Shown one piece after another: positions 48,150-61,130 of a stretch of 64,000 nt of DNA. The DNA is taken from assembly GCA_914767715.1 (NCBI GenBank), contig OU612065.1, positions 18,726,001 through 18,790,000 of the forward strand. Reading direction: 5' to 3'. The position numbers and the translations under genes are program-made. A model generated the notes under the pieces. The model worked only from the letters and a program-made list of their open reading frames with translations. It made no database searches and was not told the DNA's origin. Position 1 is the first letter of the stretch, and each line of letters opens with the position of its first letter. This DNA is from Membranipora membranacea. Its lineage: Eukaryota > Bryozoa > Gymnolaemata > Cheilostomatida > Membraniporidae.

Positions 48150-49900
48150 TCAAAGTTTCGTCCGGATAATTCAATAGTCACGTATTGGGAGGCATACCAT
48201 GCTTCGATACAAAACTCTTGCAGTTTCCACAAGACCAGAGAGAACTAACTTGTTCTAACTCTATACATGTTGCATTCTAATTTTCAAAAAACAAAATCGT
48301 GTTTGTATGGTTCCACATTTATTTGCTCAACTCACAATTTTGACAAAAAATCGAAAAAAATCTAACATGGAAATGGAGGATGTGCGAGGTAGTAAATAGT
48401 CTACTTCACACAAATAATTCTTGACACATCTCTTCCATGACACTTGTGATAAAGAATTGACATTGAAATGGAAAAAAAGAAATATTTGCATTAAAAAATT
48501 GCAGTGCTCAATTGGCAGCAAATTACTCTCCGAGCCTTTGGTGCCTCAGATTGTTTCGTTGAGATAATTCAAGAGCTTTTTGAAAAACAGATAATGTTAT
48601 TTGAGACCTCTGACTAAATGAATACAATGCACAAGCAGCCTAGATCAGAGCTTAAGACACATTATTACCTGCCTGATATTATTTTGTCATCACCTGAAAA
48701 TTCTTCCCACTATCAAATCAAGACTTCATATCTACCTTAAATAGGCCATGGGACAAGGGACATAATAATATTCACATTAAACAGTCAAAAGCTTGGTCGT
48801 GGACATTGAATGATCTATGGTGACTTTTTAGGGGAGGTGTATGGAGTATAAACTCAGATTAGTAACTAAAGTTTAAATGATTCTAAAAGGAATCAATTTG
48901 GACAGTCAGTCCATGGAGGGTGGGATTGTCTCAGTCAACACAGTCAGTTTTGTCAGTAAGAGTTGTCTACTAAATTTATCCGTGCACACAACTTTGTACC
49001 AACTTATTTTAGATTGAAATCAACATAGTCTTATTGCAGATGGCATTGAGCGGGCTTTTACTAATTCATCTTAATTGAGACTGAGTTTTGACCATTCACT
49101 CGTATGTTTCACTTTTCATCGATATTTCCCAAAGAATTTTTCCTATACTGTTGAGCTGCCAAAATATTCAACATTTACCCTACACCTAGTGTCAGATCTA
49201 CATTTGCCACTAACTTAAACAATTGATGGCCATGGGTCGGGACATGATTATTTTTAGCATACTATATAGTCATACTGATATAATACTAACATAAACTATT
49301 TCAGAAGGAACTCTTTAATTAATAACTCATTACTCATTATTATAATTATGGTATAATGACTAATGAATTAGCAGACACCAGGATACCTGAACGCACACTA
49401 CACTAGAACAAAAATTACATCACGATGTTGCGCTGACCTATACAATGTATGAACTACATATATCTCAGACAGATGGGGACAGATTTGACTGGTTTTCAAG
49501 ACGAGACATATCTATTCAAAATACCATTCGATTTTCTTAATCAGAAAAGAGCAACCAAATTCAACGATCTACCTGCTACATTACCAGGCGCCATCACAAC
49601 TCTTTTGAAAAGACACTATTGCAACCCTGATTTAATTCACTAACGTAATCTAATATTATTTTATTTTAAATCTGTTTTTGCCTTTTTCTTGCCATATATG
49701 ATAAATTCCATGCTCTCAATACACAACAACCTGAAGGAACCAATCTATAAACAATAAGATCTGCATGCCCATGTAAGACGTCAGTTCTATTCTTTCATTA
49801 TGACCTGCAATTGTACAAAATTTTCCTAATCTTTCAGGGCAGCTCAGCAAGGGTGAAATTTTGTTTGAATATTTCCTATGACTTTTCATTACTCATGAAA

Positions 49901-50320
49901 GGCTCGTGTGATGCGATCCCGCACTCTATTAGCAATTGACTACCAGGATGGGACTTAATCCATCCGGTAGCCATGCCATCGACCACACCACGATAAGTTG
50001 GAGGCAAGTCGACTTTGCATCACAAACAAAATCCAGTGCAATGCCCTGTGTCAGAGACACCGTGGTCTTTGCAGTACTTAAAGCAGTATTGTCGCATTCC
50101 TCAAAAGGTGTGTTATGAAGGTACCTGGCCAGTTTATCGAGTCACTTAATCTGCTACTGTGCTCGTGTGATGCGATCCCGCCTCTTTTAGCAATTGACTA
50201 CCAGGATGGGACTTATTCGGTTTTTGAAGTACATGAAATAATTGTTGTCGCATTGACCAAAAGGTGCAATTTGGAGACCTACATGGCCAGTTAATCGAGT
50301 CACTAAATTTACTAATTTTG
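49901..50320. repeat. Two-copy direct repeat
   Basis: GCTCGTGTGATGCGATCCCG ... ACTACCAGGATGGGACTTA occurs near 49903-49958 and again near 50161-50215. Both copies are followed by matching stretches (TTGTCGCATT, AAAAGGTG, TGGCCAGTT.ATCGAGTCACT). The second copy is shortened. No coding content is evident. Confidence 0.6.
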
Positions 50321-52179
50321 CTAGGTTTGGAGTTAAGCTAAATTGACCTGCCTGTGCCATGCATCAAAAGTCGTTGTGACAGGCCCATTTTACCAGATTT
50401 AAGCTTATTCGACCGGAATCAAGTCCGCAGGTGTTTGAGATGGGACATCTTGCCATGAGTAAGGCTGTTTTGATTTGCCATCGCATGCGTCTTCTCATAA
50501 TCTTTCAGTGCCGATGCGGCTAAATGTCTGCTAAATTGTATTTAGCAGATATTAAGCTGAGCTTTAACCAGATTTTAGGAGCCACTTACCATGTTTCAAT
50601 TAGCCCCTGCTATAACTCAGCCAATTAGATTGATATTCATCGTTGAGTAATCTTACACTATATCACTGAACACAATTATGGAGTTTATGTGTCTGTGATT
50701 TTTCTGTCTATTTGCCACTGCAGATTGATTACATTTCTATTGGTCGTTATTTATATTGTTAATCAATTAGCATGGAGGTTCAATAATCAGCCGAGGAGCA
50801 GTAATTAAGGTTGTAGTAACTTGGCCCCTGGTCTCCTGCAACTGGGTTTTAAGAACTAAACTAGGTGAATGAAATAAATCAACATCCAAGCTTCATTTTT
50901 GCGACGCTAGTCGCATGTGCTGAGCAAACACCCCTGTGTTGTGAGATGTTTTCCACCCTTGCTGTCTGCTTTAGCCTATCTACGAGTAGTGGGTGGCTGT
51001 GGTTATAGCTGACTTTTAACCGCGAATGCGCGGCTAAAAGCCAGCTAAATCTGTAATTTAGCCACCCAACCTGGTTTCCTGCATGCATAGGTTCTCTAAC
51101 AGGCAAGGACAGCTCATCTGCAGCAGAGACTTGTAACTTCTCTCCCTTTCCAAGAAATGCCACAGGTTGAATTGTCGAGGTTCACAATCAGCCGAGGAGC
51201 AGTAATAAAGGTCGTAGTAAATGGGTCGTAGTAAATGGGTCCCTTGTCTCCTGCTACTGGCTTTTAAGAACTAAACTAGGTGAATTAAATAAATCTGCAC
51301 CCTTGCTTCATTTTTGTGACGCCAGTCGCATGGGCTGAGCAAACACCCCTGTGTTGTGAGATGTATTCCACCCTTGCTGTCTGCTTTAGCCCATCTACGA
51401 GTATGGCTTCTCTCTGAGCAGCCGGGACAGGTTTCAAATAAGATTTAGCAGACACTTGGCTTAGTTTTAGCTATATTTAGCGGCCACTTATCTATGTTCC
51501 AATAAGCCCCTGCTGTAACTCAGCCAAGTAGATTGATATTCATTGTGGAGAAATCTCACAGTATCTCTGAACACAAAGGGGTATATGTGTCTGTGACTTT
51601 TTATGACTGCAGTTTGATTACATTTTGATGGGACATTATTCATATTATTAATCGATTAGCATATATTACATGTGAGTGAGTTATAGCTGCTTGATACAGA
51701 GTATCCAAGATATCATGGCTTAACATCAGCTAAGTCTATGCTAAATTTATGCTAATTGAAACCCGAATTAATGAGTGGCTGTACTTTTCGCTGACTTTTA
51801 GCAGCGAATGCACGGCTAAAAGACAGCTAAATCTGTGATTTAACCACCCGCTCCCTGCATGCATATGTTCTCCTAACAGGCAATGACAGCTCTTCTGCAC
51901 CGTTGACTTGTAACTGATCTCATTTCCTAGAAACTATGACACCACAGGTTGAAGTGTCGAGGTTCACAATCAGCTGAGGAGCAGGAATAAAGGTCTTAGT
52001 AAATGGGTCGTAGTAACTGGGTCCCTGGTCTCCTGCTACTGGCTTTTTAGAACTAAACTAGGTGAATTAAATAAATCAGCACCCGTGCTGCATTGTTTGA
52101 CGCCACTCTCATACCCTGAGCAAACAACTCTGTGTTATGAGATGTTTTCCACCCTTGCTGTCTGCTTTAGCCCATCTAC

Positions 52180-52869
52180 AGCTGTGGCTCCACGAAACGA
52201 TTTTTACATCGATTTGGGGGTCACGAGTGGTTAATCGGTGGATCTGCACGAGTGATTACTCGTGTTAAGTGGACATCAAACTTGTTGGTCTTTTGCCCGA
52301 GTGATCTAGACGATCCTCTATGCTGATTGGTTGTTGATTGCTTGCTTAAATAATTACGCGGTTAAACACGTCATCTATCAAATCGTGACAGGCTATCAAA
52401 AATGGAGGAGTTGATAATATCTGTAGTTAAATCACATCCTCCTATTTATGATAAAAAAGACCATAACTACAAAGATAGGAGTGGTGCTGTAGTGAAAATA
52501 TGGAAGGTAATAGCTGTATCACTAGGAAATGGAAGCTGTCCTGACATGACATCCATAGTATAGCATAGGAAAATCAATTTTACAGAAGAATGAAATTTTA
52601 TTTGGTGAAGATTCTAAGTGACAAAGACCCGGATTTAATATGACATCACTATATCCGGTCATTTGTTAACACGCCCATTAAATATCATTGGTCAATCGAT
52701 TGAACTGAGGGAGTTAATAGGTCAATCTAGGCACCTGATTTATTACCCCACTATGACTCACTAAACCATCGAGTACTAACTCATAGGCCTGTGTAGCAGT
52801 GTGAGATCGGCCTAGCATGTCTAGACATGCCATCGGCCTGTGATTACATCGTTACGTGGAGCTACAGCT
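52180..52869. mobile_element. PIF/Harbinger-like element inserted in the tandem array, ~690 bp
   Basis: The terminal inverted repeats AGCTGTGGCTCCACGAAACGAT (left) and its right-end counterpart match at 20 of 22 positions. The element interrupts a tandem unit between CCCATCTA and TATGGGTATGG. A TA target duplication is possible, but a 3-bp one is not evident. The interior contains the start of a MADF-domain frame and no transposase. The MADF-type accessory protein points to the PIF/Harbinger group. Confidence 0.6.
52402..52563 (+). pseudogene. Truncated MADF-domain protein of a Harbinger-like element
   Basis: A 53-codon frame starts MEELIISVVKSHPPIYDKKD and goes on HNYKDRSGAVVKIWKVIAVSLG before a stop. 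It matches the MADF pattern: acidic start, I..V..HP.IYD, Y.DR, W..IA..LG. MADF domains are usually ~85-90 residues, so the C-terminal part is missing. In PIF/Harbinger elements a Myb/SANT/MADF-like second protein helps the transposase bind DNA. Placement between the inverted repeats supports that origin. Confidence 0.6.
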
Positions 52870-54730
52870 TATGGGTATGGGTTCTTTTTGAGCAGCCCCT
52901 GTCCTGCATGTCCAGGCTCTCTCGCTAAGCAGCTGGGGCAGGTTTCAATTAGTATTTAGCAGACACTAAGCTCAGTTTTAGTCAGATTTAGATTTACTAT
53001 ATTATCACTGAACACAACTATGGAGTTTATGTGTCTGATTTTTATGTCTATTTGCACTGCAGATTGATTGCATTTTGATTGGTCATTATTTATGTTATTA
53101 ATAAATTGGCTTATATAACATTTGAGTGAGTGATAACTTCTTGATACAGAACAGCCAAGATATGGCTATACATCAGCTAAGTGGGCTTGCTGTCCGCTTT
53201 AGCCCATCTATGGACATGGCTTCTCTCTGAGCAGCTGGGGCAGGTTTCAAATAGGATTTAGCAGACACTTTGCTTAGTTTTAGCCAGATTTAGCGGCCAC
53301 TTATCACAATGTTCCAATTAGCCCCAGCTGTAACTCAGCCAAGTAGAATGATAATCATTGTGGAGAATTCTCCCAGTATCTCTAAACACAAAGGGGTTTA
53401 TGTGCCTGTGGCTTTTTTATGTCTATTGATCAATGCAGTTTGATTACATTTTGATGGGACGTTATTTATATTATTAATCGATTAGCATATATTACAATGA
53501 GCGAGTGATAGCTGCTTGATACAGAATATCCAAAATACCATGGCTTCACATCAGCTAGGTCTATGCTAAATTAAATGCTAATTGAAACCCGAATTAATGA
53601 GTGGCTGTACTTTTCGCTGACTTTTAGCAGCGAATGCACGGCTAAAAGACAGCTAAATCTGTGATTTAACCACCCACTCCCTGCATGCATATGTTCTCCT
53701 TACCGGCAATTACAGCTCATCTGCACCGGTGACTTGTAGCTGATCTCATTCCCTAGAAACTATGACACCACAGGTTGAAGTGTCGACGTTCACAATCAGC
53801 CGAAGAGCAGTGATAAAGGTCATAGTAATTGGATCGTAGTAACTTGGTCCCTGGCAACTCTGTGTTGTGAGATGTTTTCCACCCTTGCTGTCTGCTTCAG
53901 CCCATCTATTGGTATGGGTCCTCTCTGAGCAGCCCCTGTCCTGCATGTCCAGGCTCTCTCTCTAAGCAGCTGGGGCAGGTTTCAATTAGTATTTAGCAGA
54001 CACTAAGCTTAGTTTTAGTCAGATTTAGATTTACTATATCTGTGATTTTTATGTCTATTTGCTACTGCAGATTGATTGCATTTTGATTGGTCGTTATTTA
54101 TGTTATTTATCAATTGGCTTATATTACATTTGAGTGAGTGATAACTGCTTGATACAGAACAGCCAAGATATCATGGCTTAACATCAGCTAAGTCTATGCT
54201 AAATTTGTGCTAATTATTTAATTGAAACCCGAGTGAGTGAGTGAGTGGCTGTGCTTTTAGCTGACTTTCAGCAGCGAATGCACGGCTAAAAGTCAGCTAA
54301 ATCTGTTATTTAACCACCCACCTCCTGGTGTCCTGCATGCAAAGGCACTCCAAACTGGCAGCAGTGACTTGTAACTTCTCTCGCTCTCCTAGAAACGCCA
54401 CAAGTTGAATTGTCGAGGTTCACAGTTAGCAATGGAGCGGCAATTGAGGTCGGAGTAATTGGGTTGTAGTACTTGGTCCCTGGTCTCCTGCTACTGGCTT
54501 TTAAGAACTCAACTAGGTGTATAAAATAAATCAGCACCAAAGCTGCATTGTTGTGACGCCACTCTTGTGTGCTGAGCAAACAACACTGTGTAGTGAGATG
54601 TTTTCCACCCTTGCTGTCTGCTTTAGCCCAGCTAAGGGAATGGGTTCTCTCTGTGTAGCCGGTATCCTGCATGCCAAGACTCTCTCTGAGCAGCTGGGGC
54701 AGGTTTCAATTAGGATTTAGCAAACATAAC

Positions 54731-56379
54731 CAATAGACCATAGAATGAATCGGACAACTCTTATTTTATTCCGAATTAACAACTATTGCAATTCATTTAT
54801 GAGTTTTCCTCTCTTACCAAATGGATTCACCCAGGCTGTCCCCCCTCCCACTCACCCCCGACACGACAGCATGCCCAGGCTTACTTCAACCCCTAGAACA
54901 GACTGGCTTGTCTATAGAACTATATTTGAAATGACCCTTTCTTATTCATTTATCTAATTAACAACTTTCTTTAAGCTGAATATCTGAAAATACTGAGCTT
55001 AGTACAAAGTTATCTCTACATGATTTCTGGTAATCATTGGGCTTGTGTGTCACTCTGTATGACTACAAGTGTAGAGGCGGATATTTAGATTTTTTTTACC
55101 TTCTTAAAGATATTATGATTTACCATACTTACTAAATTTATTTATTACACTCACTATAACACTAACTAACTACCACAACAAACTCGCTACAAAGAGTCTT
55201 CGCATGGTGGCAACCGAACAAACTCCCATGTTGAAATTTACTCAATGCCCATCAGGCCGATATTCCACCATCTGGTACAGAGTAAACCTTCGCAAACTTT
55301 GTTTTAGAGCTAACTGTGTTCACTATTTAAATAGCGTTTTTTCAAAAAAGTAAACTTTTTATATGAATTTTTATCCATTTAATTTTACCGTCCATACTTT
55401 TAACAAGAGAGCACTCACATGAAGCATTTTATTTCTCTAATTGATGAGACAAATAAACACATCATCATCATAAGTACACAACTTTTTCAGCTCATTACAC
55501 ATTAGAGTTATTGTACTGATTGGTGTATCAACTAAAATTGAAAACTACTGACTATACAGATCTTAATAGCAATCAAAGAGCTAAACCATTGCTCATGTAA
55601 AGACGAGCAACAAAAGACTGCTATGCCTTAATACTTATCGATATCAATCAAAATCCTTTCAAGATTATCTCATTTTATCATCTCGCTGAAAAGGCATGTT
55701 AACAACACACCCAGGGATCAGTTCATGAACTTCATTGCTTCAAACAGGGACGGTGGGAGACCACCCTCCCTGCTTCAAACCCTTAAGTGTTTAGGTGCTC
55801 ATTTTGATGCAGGAGTTAGGTCCTTTATGTGTATGAGGGCACAACTACTGCTATTACTAAATAATTTGGTAAAACTGAAAGTCGCAATAACATTGATTGG
55901 CTGAAAGTGGGATGAATGAAGGACATATTTATCATTGATTATAACAGTATTGTTGATGGGACTTATTGTCGGTACTTTATCAGTCAATTGTAACAGTTTG
56001 TCTTTAGACAGAGAATCTGTCTAACAAATCTGATCAGGATTGTCACAATCTACGATTGCTGGTCTCTGCTTAGGTTTTTTTTATGGTCAAAAAAGGACAC
56101 TGCTCCATAAGCCCTGTCTCAAAAGTCACTCTCAATTTACCTGATCATAGTCAATAGTCGTGGGGATGATGATGGTTAATATGATGGTTATTTTTATGGA
56201 CCACAAATATTTAAAACAATCTTGTCGATAGCAAAATCAGTTTTCAGGTGAAACTCGATTCTTGCAGGAAAAATACTTTAAACCCAGAGAGGCAGGATGA
56301 TTGTGTTACATTTTTCCAATTAGTCAGAGGTCTCAAAAACGAAAATATAAAAAATCTATTGAATTTGTATCATGATACC
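54731..56379. other. Gene-poor spacer
   Basis: A 70-codon frame at 54745-54957 (+) with a proline-rich middle is the only long one and shows no family features. No repeat or gene was recognised. Confidence 0.4.
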
Positions 56380-56383
56380 TCAC

Positions 56384-56495
56384 CTAATAGCGTAATTATA
56401 AGATGGTGAGAGTTTTATGGCGCCTCCTGCGGAATCGCAGAGCTGACTTTTGTTGAAGCATCCACAAGAAGCGCAAAGTATCTTTGTTGACTCAC
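56384..56495 (-). other. Candidate exon, cysteine-containing
   Basis: An acceptor-like TTTGTGTTTCAG and a donor GTGAGG bound 112 nt, open in one frame (ESTKILCASCGCFNKSQLCD and onward to YNYAIR). The product has a CxxCxC pattern of unknown meaning. It lies at the 3' end of the exon-like array on the same strand, so it may belong to the same transcription unit. Confidence 0.35.
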
Positions 56496-56811
56496 CTGAA
56501 ACACAAATAAAAGCTACTTTTATAAACAGAGTGAGTATTGTATCAGTCAAGTGTAAGCAAGACCTTTTTCTATCCACTTTTTTATCGTGCATAAGAAAAA
56601 GTGCTCGTAAAGATCTGTATCAGTTTATCAACAGTAAGGAAACAAATTCAAGGAAACAAGTTGACTCAAAGGACATTTCATTGTGTGCACAACAGAGCGA
56701 CTGTGTTACAGAAATCATTGCGTTGCAAAGTACTGTCTTACATTAAGTTTCAGTGTTGCTCCATAAATTTCTCTCCCTTCACCTTTTTTTTTCAATTCTT
56801 TATTGTCGTTG

Positions 56812-59800
56812 TTAGTTTAGATAGGTGAAGTTGCCGGTAGCTGTCATCTCCGTTTCGGACTGAGAAAAAAAAAGAAAATTGACCGATTCAAGGTACATGA
56901 CAAAGCACAATGGAAAAAATCAACAAATTTATATAGGTTTCTTGCTCAGATCTCAAACTTCATTACACCTGGTAAGAATGTAGTCTAAGTGCACAAACTC
57001 TGCTGTGTGGATGATAATGGGATGATTCTACCATCGACCCAGGCGGAGTATCTGCACTTTAACTCGTTACAACTGCATTCCGTCATGCTCTCAGCAGGGA
57101 AACAAGTTTATTACCTTATTATTAGGATGTTGGCTTTTCAACTAATGAGTTGGATAGTCCATCATAATACAGTCACATGCAGTTATTGAGCCCATCACCA
57201 TCAAAATGATCAGATCTTCTTCTGATTGACTCCCTGATATTCTTTGATTTCTCCTCAAATCCTAAAATGACAGTAGATCATTTTAATAACATTACAATGT
57301 TGAGACCCCCAGCACAAGGGCCGTCTCAATGATCAATTTTCACATCATTTAGATGGCCCTCGTGCTAGGAATATTATTTCTACCATGCTTTTGTGTTCTT
57401 TCATATAACAATTAGCCTCATTCATCAAGACTAGTAAAGAAAATAATAAGACAAGAAAAAAAGTGCTTGGTGCATGTTCAACTGTCATAACCTTGGATTG
57501 CTGCCAAGAAACTCAATTTCAACGTGAAGATGATTGGTAAAAAGGGAGAACATGATGAAATTATTTACTGTAACAACAGTAACTGTATCATAAAAGGTGA
57601 AGCAGACGAAACAAAATGCGCCATAACCAACCGAACAGTAGGCGTCTGGGATCTGCTTTTTTCCTGCTGATGTCGGTGATGATTGGGAGATTCTCTGGGC
57701 TGAGTTTTTGATAATCTATCGCAACTGATCTATCTCTCAACATGTTGATAATTAAGTATCCTCATCCCTCTTTCTCATTCTAAAACAAAAATAATTGACA
57801 GCGTGGTCAAAGGTTTGAGAGTTATCCATAATTGTTTTGAGGCACAGATTGTGACATATTTATTTTTTCTTAAGATTGTTTTGCTGACAATATACCATCA
57901 TGACTATTCTAAAACGCTCTCATCAAGGAGACATGCGCACCTGCCCTTACCTATAGGAGTTGGCATTTAAATGGTCCATCATATTACAGTTACAGGTAGA
58001 TATTGAGCAGTGTTCATCTATCTTACATCTTTCCTGGATGGACTTCTCTGTAATTGTTGTTTTCTTTTCAAATCCTGTTTGGACTCCAAGTGGAAAGGGC
58101 CATCTCAGTATTTCTGCAATATTAAGCCACCAGTAAGAAAACAAAATTGAAAGAAACAAGTTGTTTCATAAGCAGTTTCATAGTGCAACAGAGACACTGT
58201 GCTACACGAATCATTGTGATCATCACATCAAGCTCAGTTTTGAATTATTTCTTTCCCTTCATCTTGTAAGTTTTGTTGAGTGGCGTTGCAAGTAGCTGGC
58301 ATCTTCATTTTAGACTGAGAATAAAAGATGATGAATGAAATGAATGATGCGCCGGTGTATGAAAGAACACAGGGAAAAATGAGCAAATTTATAAAGATTT
58401 CCCGCTCTAAACTCAAGCTTCATTTACTCCCCACCGTCTGCACAATTTATTTCATGATGATCATCAGCTAAAACCAATCTGGTAACCATGTAGCTTAAGT
58501 GCTCAAACTCTGCTCTGTGGGTGATAATGGCATATACTACCGTCGACCCAGGTAGAGTTTCTGCACTTTAACTAGTTATAACTGCATTCCAGCAACCGGG
58601 GGAAAGAGTTTGGGGGGGGCTCAGCATACATTCCAACATGGTCTCACTGAGGAAATAATTTTCTCACCTAAAGATGTTAGTTTTTCAACTTATGGCTTGG
58701 ATAGTTCATTGCAATGCAGTCACAGGTAATTATTGAGCACATCAATATAATCAAGTCTTCTTATGATTGACTTTCTGGTATTCTTTGATTTCTCCTCAGA
58801 TCCTAAAACGATATCAGATCATAAGTAGAACTTTTCAATAACTTTAAAATGTAGGAACTCCCGCAGACCAAATTTGCCTGCATTCAAAACTGCTTCTCCC
58901 TACGGCTAAACAGTGGAAGGGGGAAACTGGAATGTATGCAAACTTGACCGAACATGATCTTGCACACTCAGCACCATGGGCCATCTCAATGATTTAGATT
59001 TAACAATGCTATTTAGGGTTCTCTCATATAAAAGCACAATAAGGCTAACTCACCAAGACTAGTAGACAATTAACAAAATAAGAAAAAAATGCTTGATGAA
59101 TGTTCAACTGTCATGACCTTGGATTGCAGTCAAGAAACTCAAATTCAACATGAATATGATCGGGAAAAAAGGGGCAACATGATAACATATTCATCATTCA
59201 CTGTAGAAGGATTTAATATAACATATAAAAGGTGAAGAAGAGGAAACAAAAGGCCCGTTAACCAACCGAACAAGCGACATAACCATCCGAATAGTGGGCG
59301 TCTGGGGTCTGCTTTTCTCCTGCTTGTTCCAGTAAGTATCGGTGGATTCTCTGGGCTGAGGTTTTGTGAATATGTAGCAACTGATCAATCTCCCAACATG
59401 TGGATTATTTAGTATCCCACAGACTTTCGCATGCTACAACAAAAGTAATCGACAGCGTGGTCAAAGGTGAGAAACTATCTTCATGTCATTGTGCACTTAA
59501 TTCAGCTGATTATTTTCGCGAAACTGTCAAAAATAAAGAGATTTGGAGTATAAACATGTAAAATGGCTATTTGAGGGGAGGCTCATACTTGTCAATATGC
59601 ATACAAGGCATAACAACTTCGCACTGAGCTCACTGGCACAGAACCATAATCCCATCAGGTTAAACTGATCTTTGTCGAGATGAAGCATCTCTCTTGCATT
59701 TGGAATAAGTATAGTACTGAAAATGACAGCATTCATCATCCTTGTCTGACAATATAGTAACGCTATGACTATTCTAACGTGCTCTGGAGGAAATATGACT

Positions 59801-60420
59801 TCCTTACCTAAGGATGTTGTGGTCTTTTAACTGATGAGCTTGATAGTCCATCATTCGATGGTAATTTTTGAGCACATCATCAACAACTCAGATCTTCTCC
59901 TGATTGACTCCCTGGTATTCTTTGCTAACTCCTCAAGTCCCTGAAAGAAGATCGAAACAGACCGTTACAATAATTTTGCAATGTCAGGATGCCCAAACAG
60001 GCCAGCACAAAGGGTCATCTCAATATTTTGATAGCTCTTAGTTTTAGGGAATACTTCAAGATGAGCAAATTAATTAAAAAAACCACAAGGAAACTCCTTG
60101 ATGAACGACTGTTCAGCTGTAGTAATGACCACGGATAACAGTCAACTCACTAACATTCGATGAAGCTTATATTTAGAAAAAAAGGTCAAAACAATAATGT
60201 ATTATTCATCATTCACTGTATAAGATTTGTTGTCACATAAATTGAGAGGCAGACGAAAAAAGAGGATCTGTACAAACCAATCAGTGGGAGGGGATGAGAT
60301 GCTGTTTCCTGCTGGTATTGATGATGATTAGATAAGGATTTGCCGTTACGTGCTCGGATTCTGCGGACCTGTTCCTACTGATCTGTCTGTTACGGTGTAG
60401 ATGAATATACATCTTCCTTT
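56812..60420 (-). repeat. Diverged tandem array of splice-bounded exon-like blocks
   Basis: Four homologous blocks (57115-57261, 57951-58074, 58668-58804, 59808-59940) each begin after CAG/TAG with GATTTGAGGAG-like sequence and end at GTAA/GTGAG. Two homologous terminal blocks (56812-56859, SETEMTATGNFTYLN-stop; 58234-58314, SKMKMPATCNATQQNLQ onward) follow pyrimidine-rich acceptors. Upstream segments sharing SPENLPI..ADPRR.LFGWL coding potential recur near 57600-57750 and 59240-59390. Frames are interrupted in several copies: FEEKSKNIRESIRRRSD is open in part, later portions carry stops. It could be a decayed tandem gene family, or a spliced non-coding RNA in which only the splice sites are kept. 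Confidence 0.45.
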
Positions 60421-60955
60421 TCACCTCAAACTACAAAAAAAATAATTGAATGCATGGATAAAGGTTGGCAAATATACCCAGAATTCTGTTTGCAGGAAAG
60501 CGATCAGGTGAAGACGCAAATTTGCCGCATCTTATAAATAATCATTATACGAATTCAAATCTGCTGAACGAAATTGACAAAAGTGTTAAGTCAGATCGTC
60601 ATTCTACAAAAAAAACAAACTACTGGGATGTCTCTAAAATATCGCTGTGAGGCCAGCCTCGCATTTCCAACATGCGTACAGAGTCACCATGCCCGCAAGT
60701 TCAGGGCTATAATTTTATACAGTTTAAACTTACCTAAGGTGAAGTGGGTCTCTCACATAAGTGGAACTTATTAGCACTGACAGCGACAAAATTCATCATA
60801 CTGTAGACACAAAACTAATTATATCGTCCAATGTCTGTCTCCCCTTGTCTGACAATAAAGTACTCTGTGAGACAGTATGTTACGCTGATTGTTACACATC
60901 GCATCCAATCTGAAACAATATTAAGTGGTCTAAAAACTGCAGTTGCTTTTCTTAC

Positions 60956-61130
60956 CCAATGAGCCCTTTCAGAAGAGTTATTTTTACAGTTTCACAGGTT
61001 ATTTTCTTCACATTGAGCAAATTTGGGAGTGAATTGGCCTCATTGAAAGATCGAAGGAGCGAGGGAGAATTTGGCTTCAAAACCCCCATCTCAATCTTAT
61101 TAAGAAACAGCTCAGTTCTTCTTTCATCTC
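60956..61130 (-). other. Candidate exon of an unrecognised gene
   Basis: A 175-nt block between an AAG acceptor and a GTAAGAAAAG donor is fully open in one frame (DERRTELFLNKIEMGVLKPN, then SLLRSFNEANSLPNLLN and VKKITCETVKITLLKGLIG). Its composition looks protein-like. A possible start exon, ATGACCGAACAAGATGCG with a GTGAG donor, lies upstream at about 62101-62125 (-), but its phase does not match this block, so they may not be joined. Confidence 0.35.

Larger units (their letters stand above)
47156..49886. other. Upstream flank of WDR11
   Basis: The WDR11 promoter should lie at the left end, but no TATA box or other core element stands out. No gene was found. The stretch holds two foldbacks (47437 and 48039) and a TAGCCTGTCTTGACAAGCTTGTCA palindromic motif near 47517. 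Confidence 0.4.
50515..54730. repeat. Tandem array of a ~0.75-kb hairpin-bearing unit, at least five partial copies
   Basis: Recurring landmarks in fixed order include CACCCTTGCTGTCTGCTTTAGCC, GAGCAGC-GGG-CAGGTTTCAA (51416, 52926, 53228, 53965, 54687), a TTTAGCAGACACT stretch, a GATTGCATTTTGAT stretch and AGAACTAAACTAGGTG. Four copies carry a hairpin, GCTGACTTTTAGC-GCGAATGC-GGCTAAAAG (51008, 51790, 53617, 54259). Spacings of ~735, 725 and (less the 52180 insertion) ~820 bp give the period, with internal deletions in some copies. Open frames in it are short and not shared between copies, so it is treated as a satellite-like or nested-element array. Confidence 0.7.

Noticed and set aside
54745-54957. 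70-codon frame with a proline-rich middle
   Set aside because: No homology recognised and no splice sites that would extend it.
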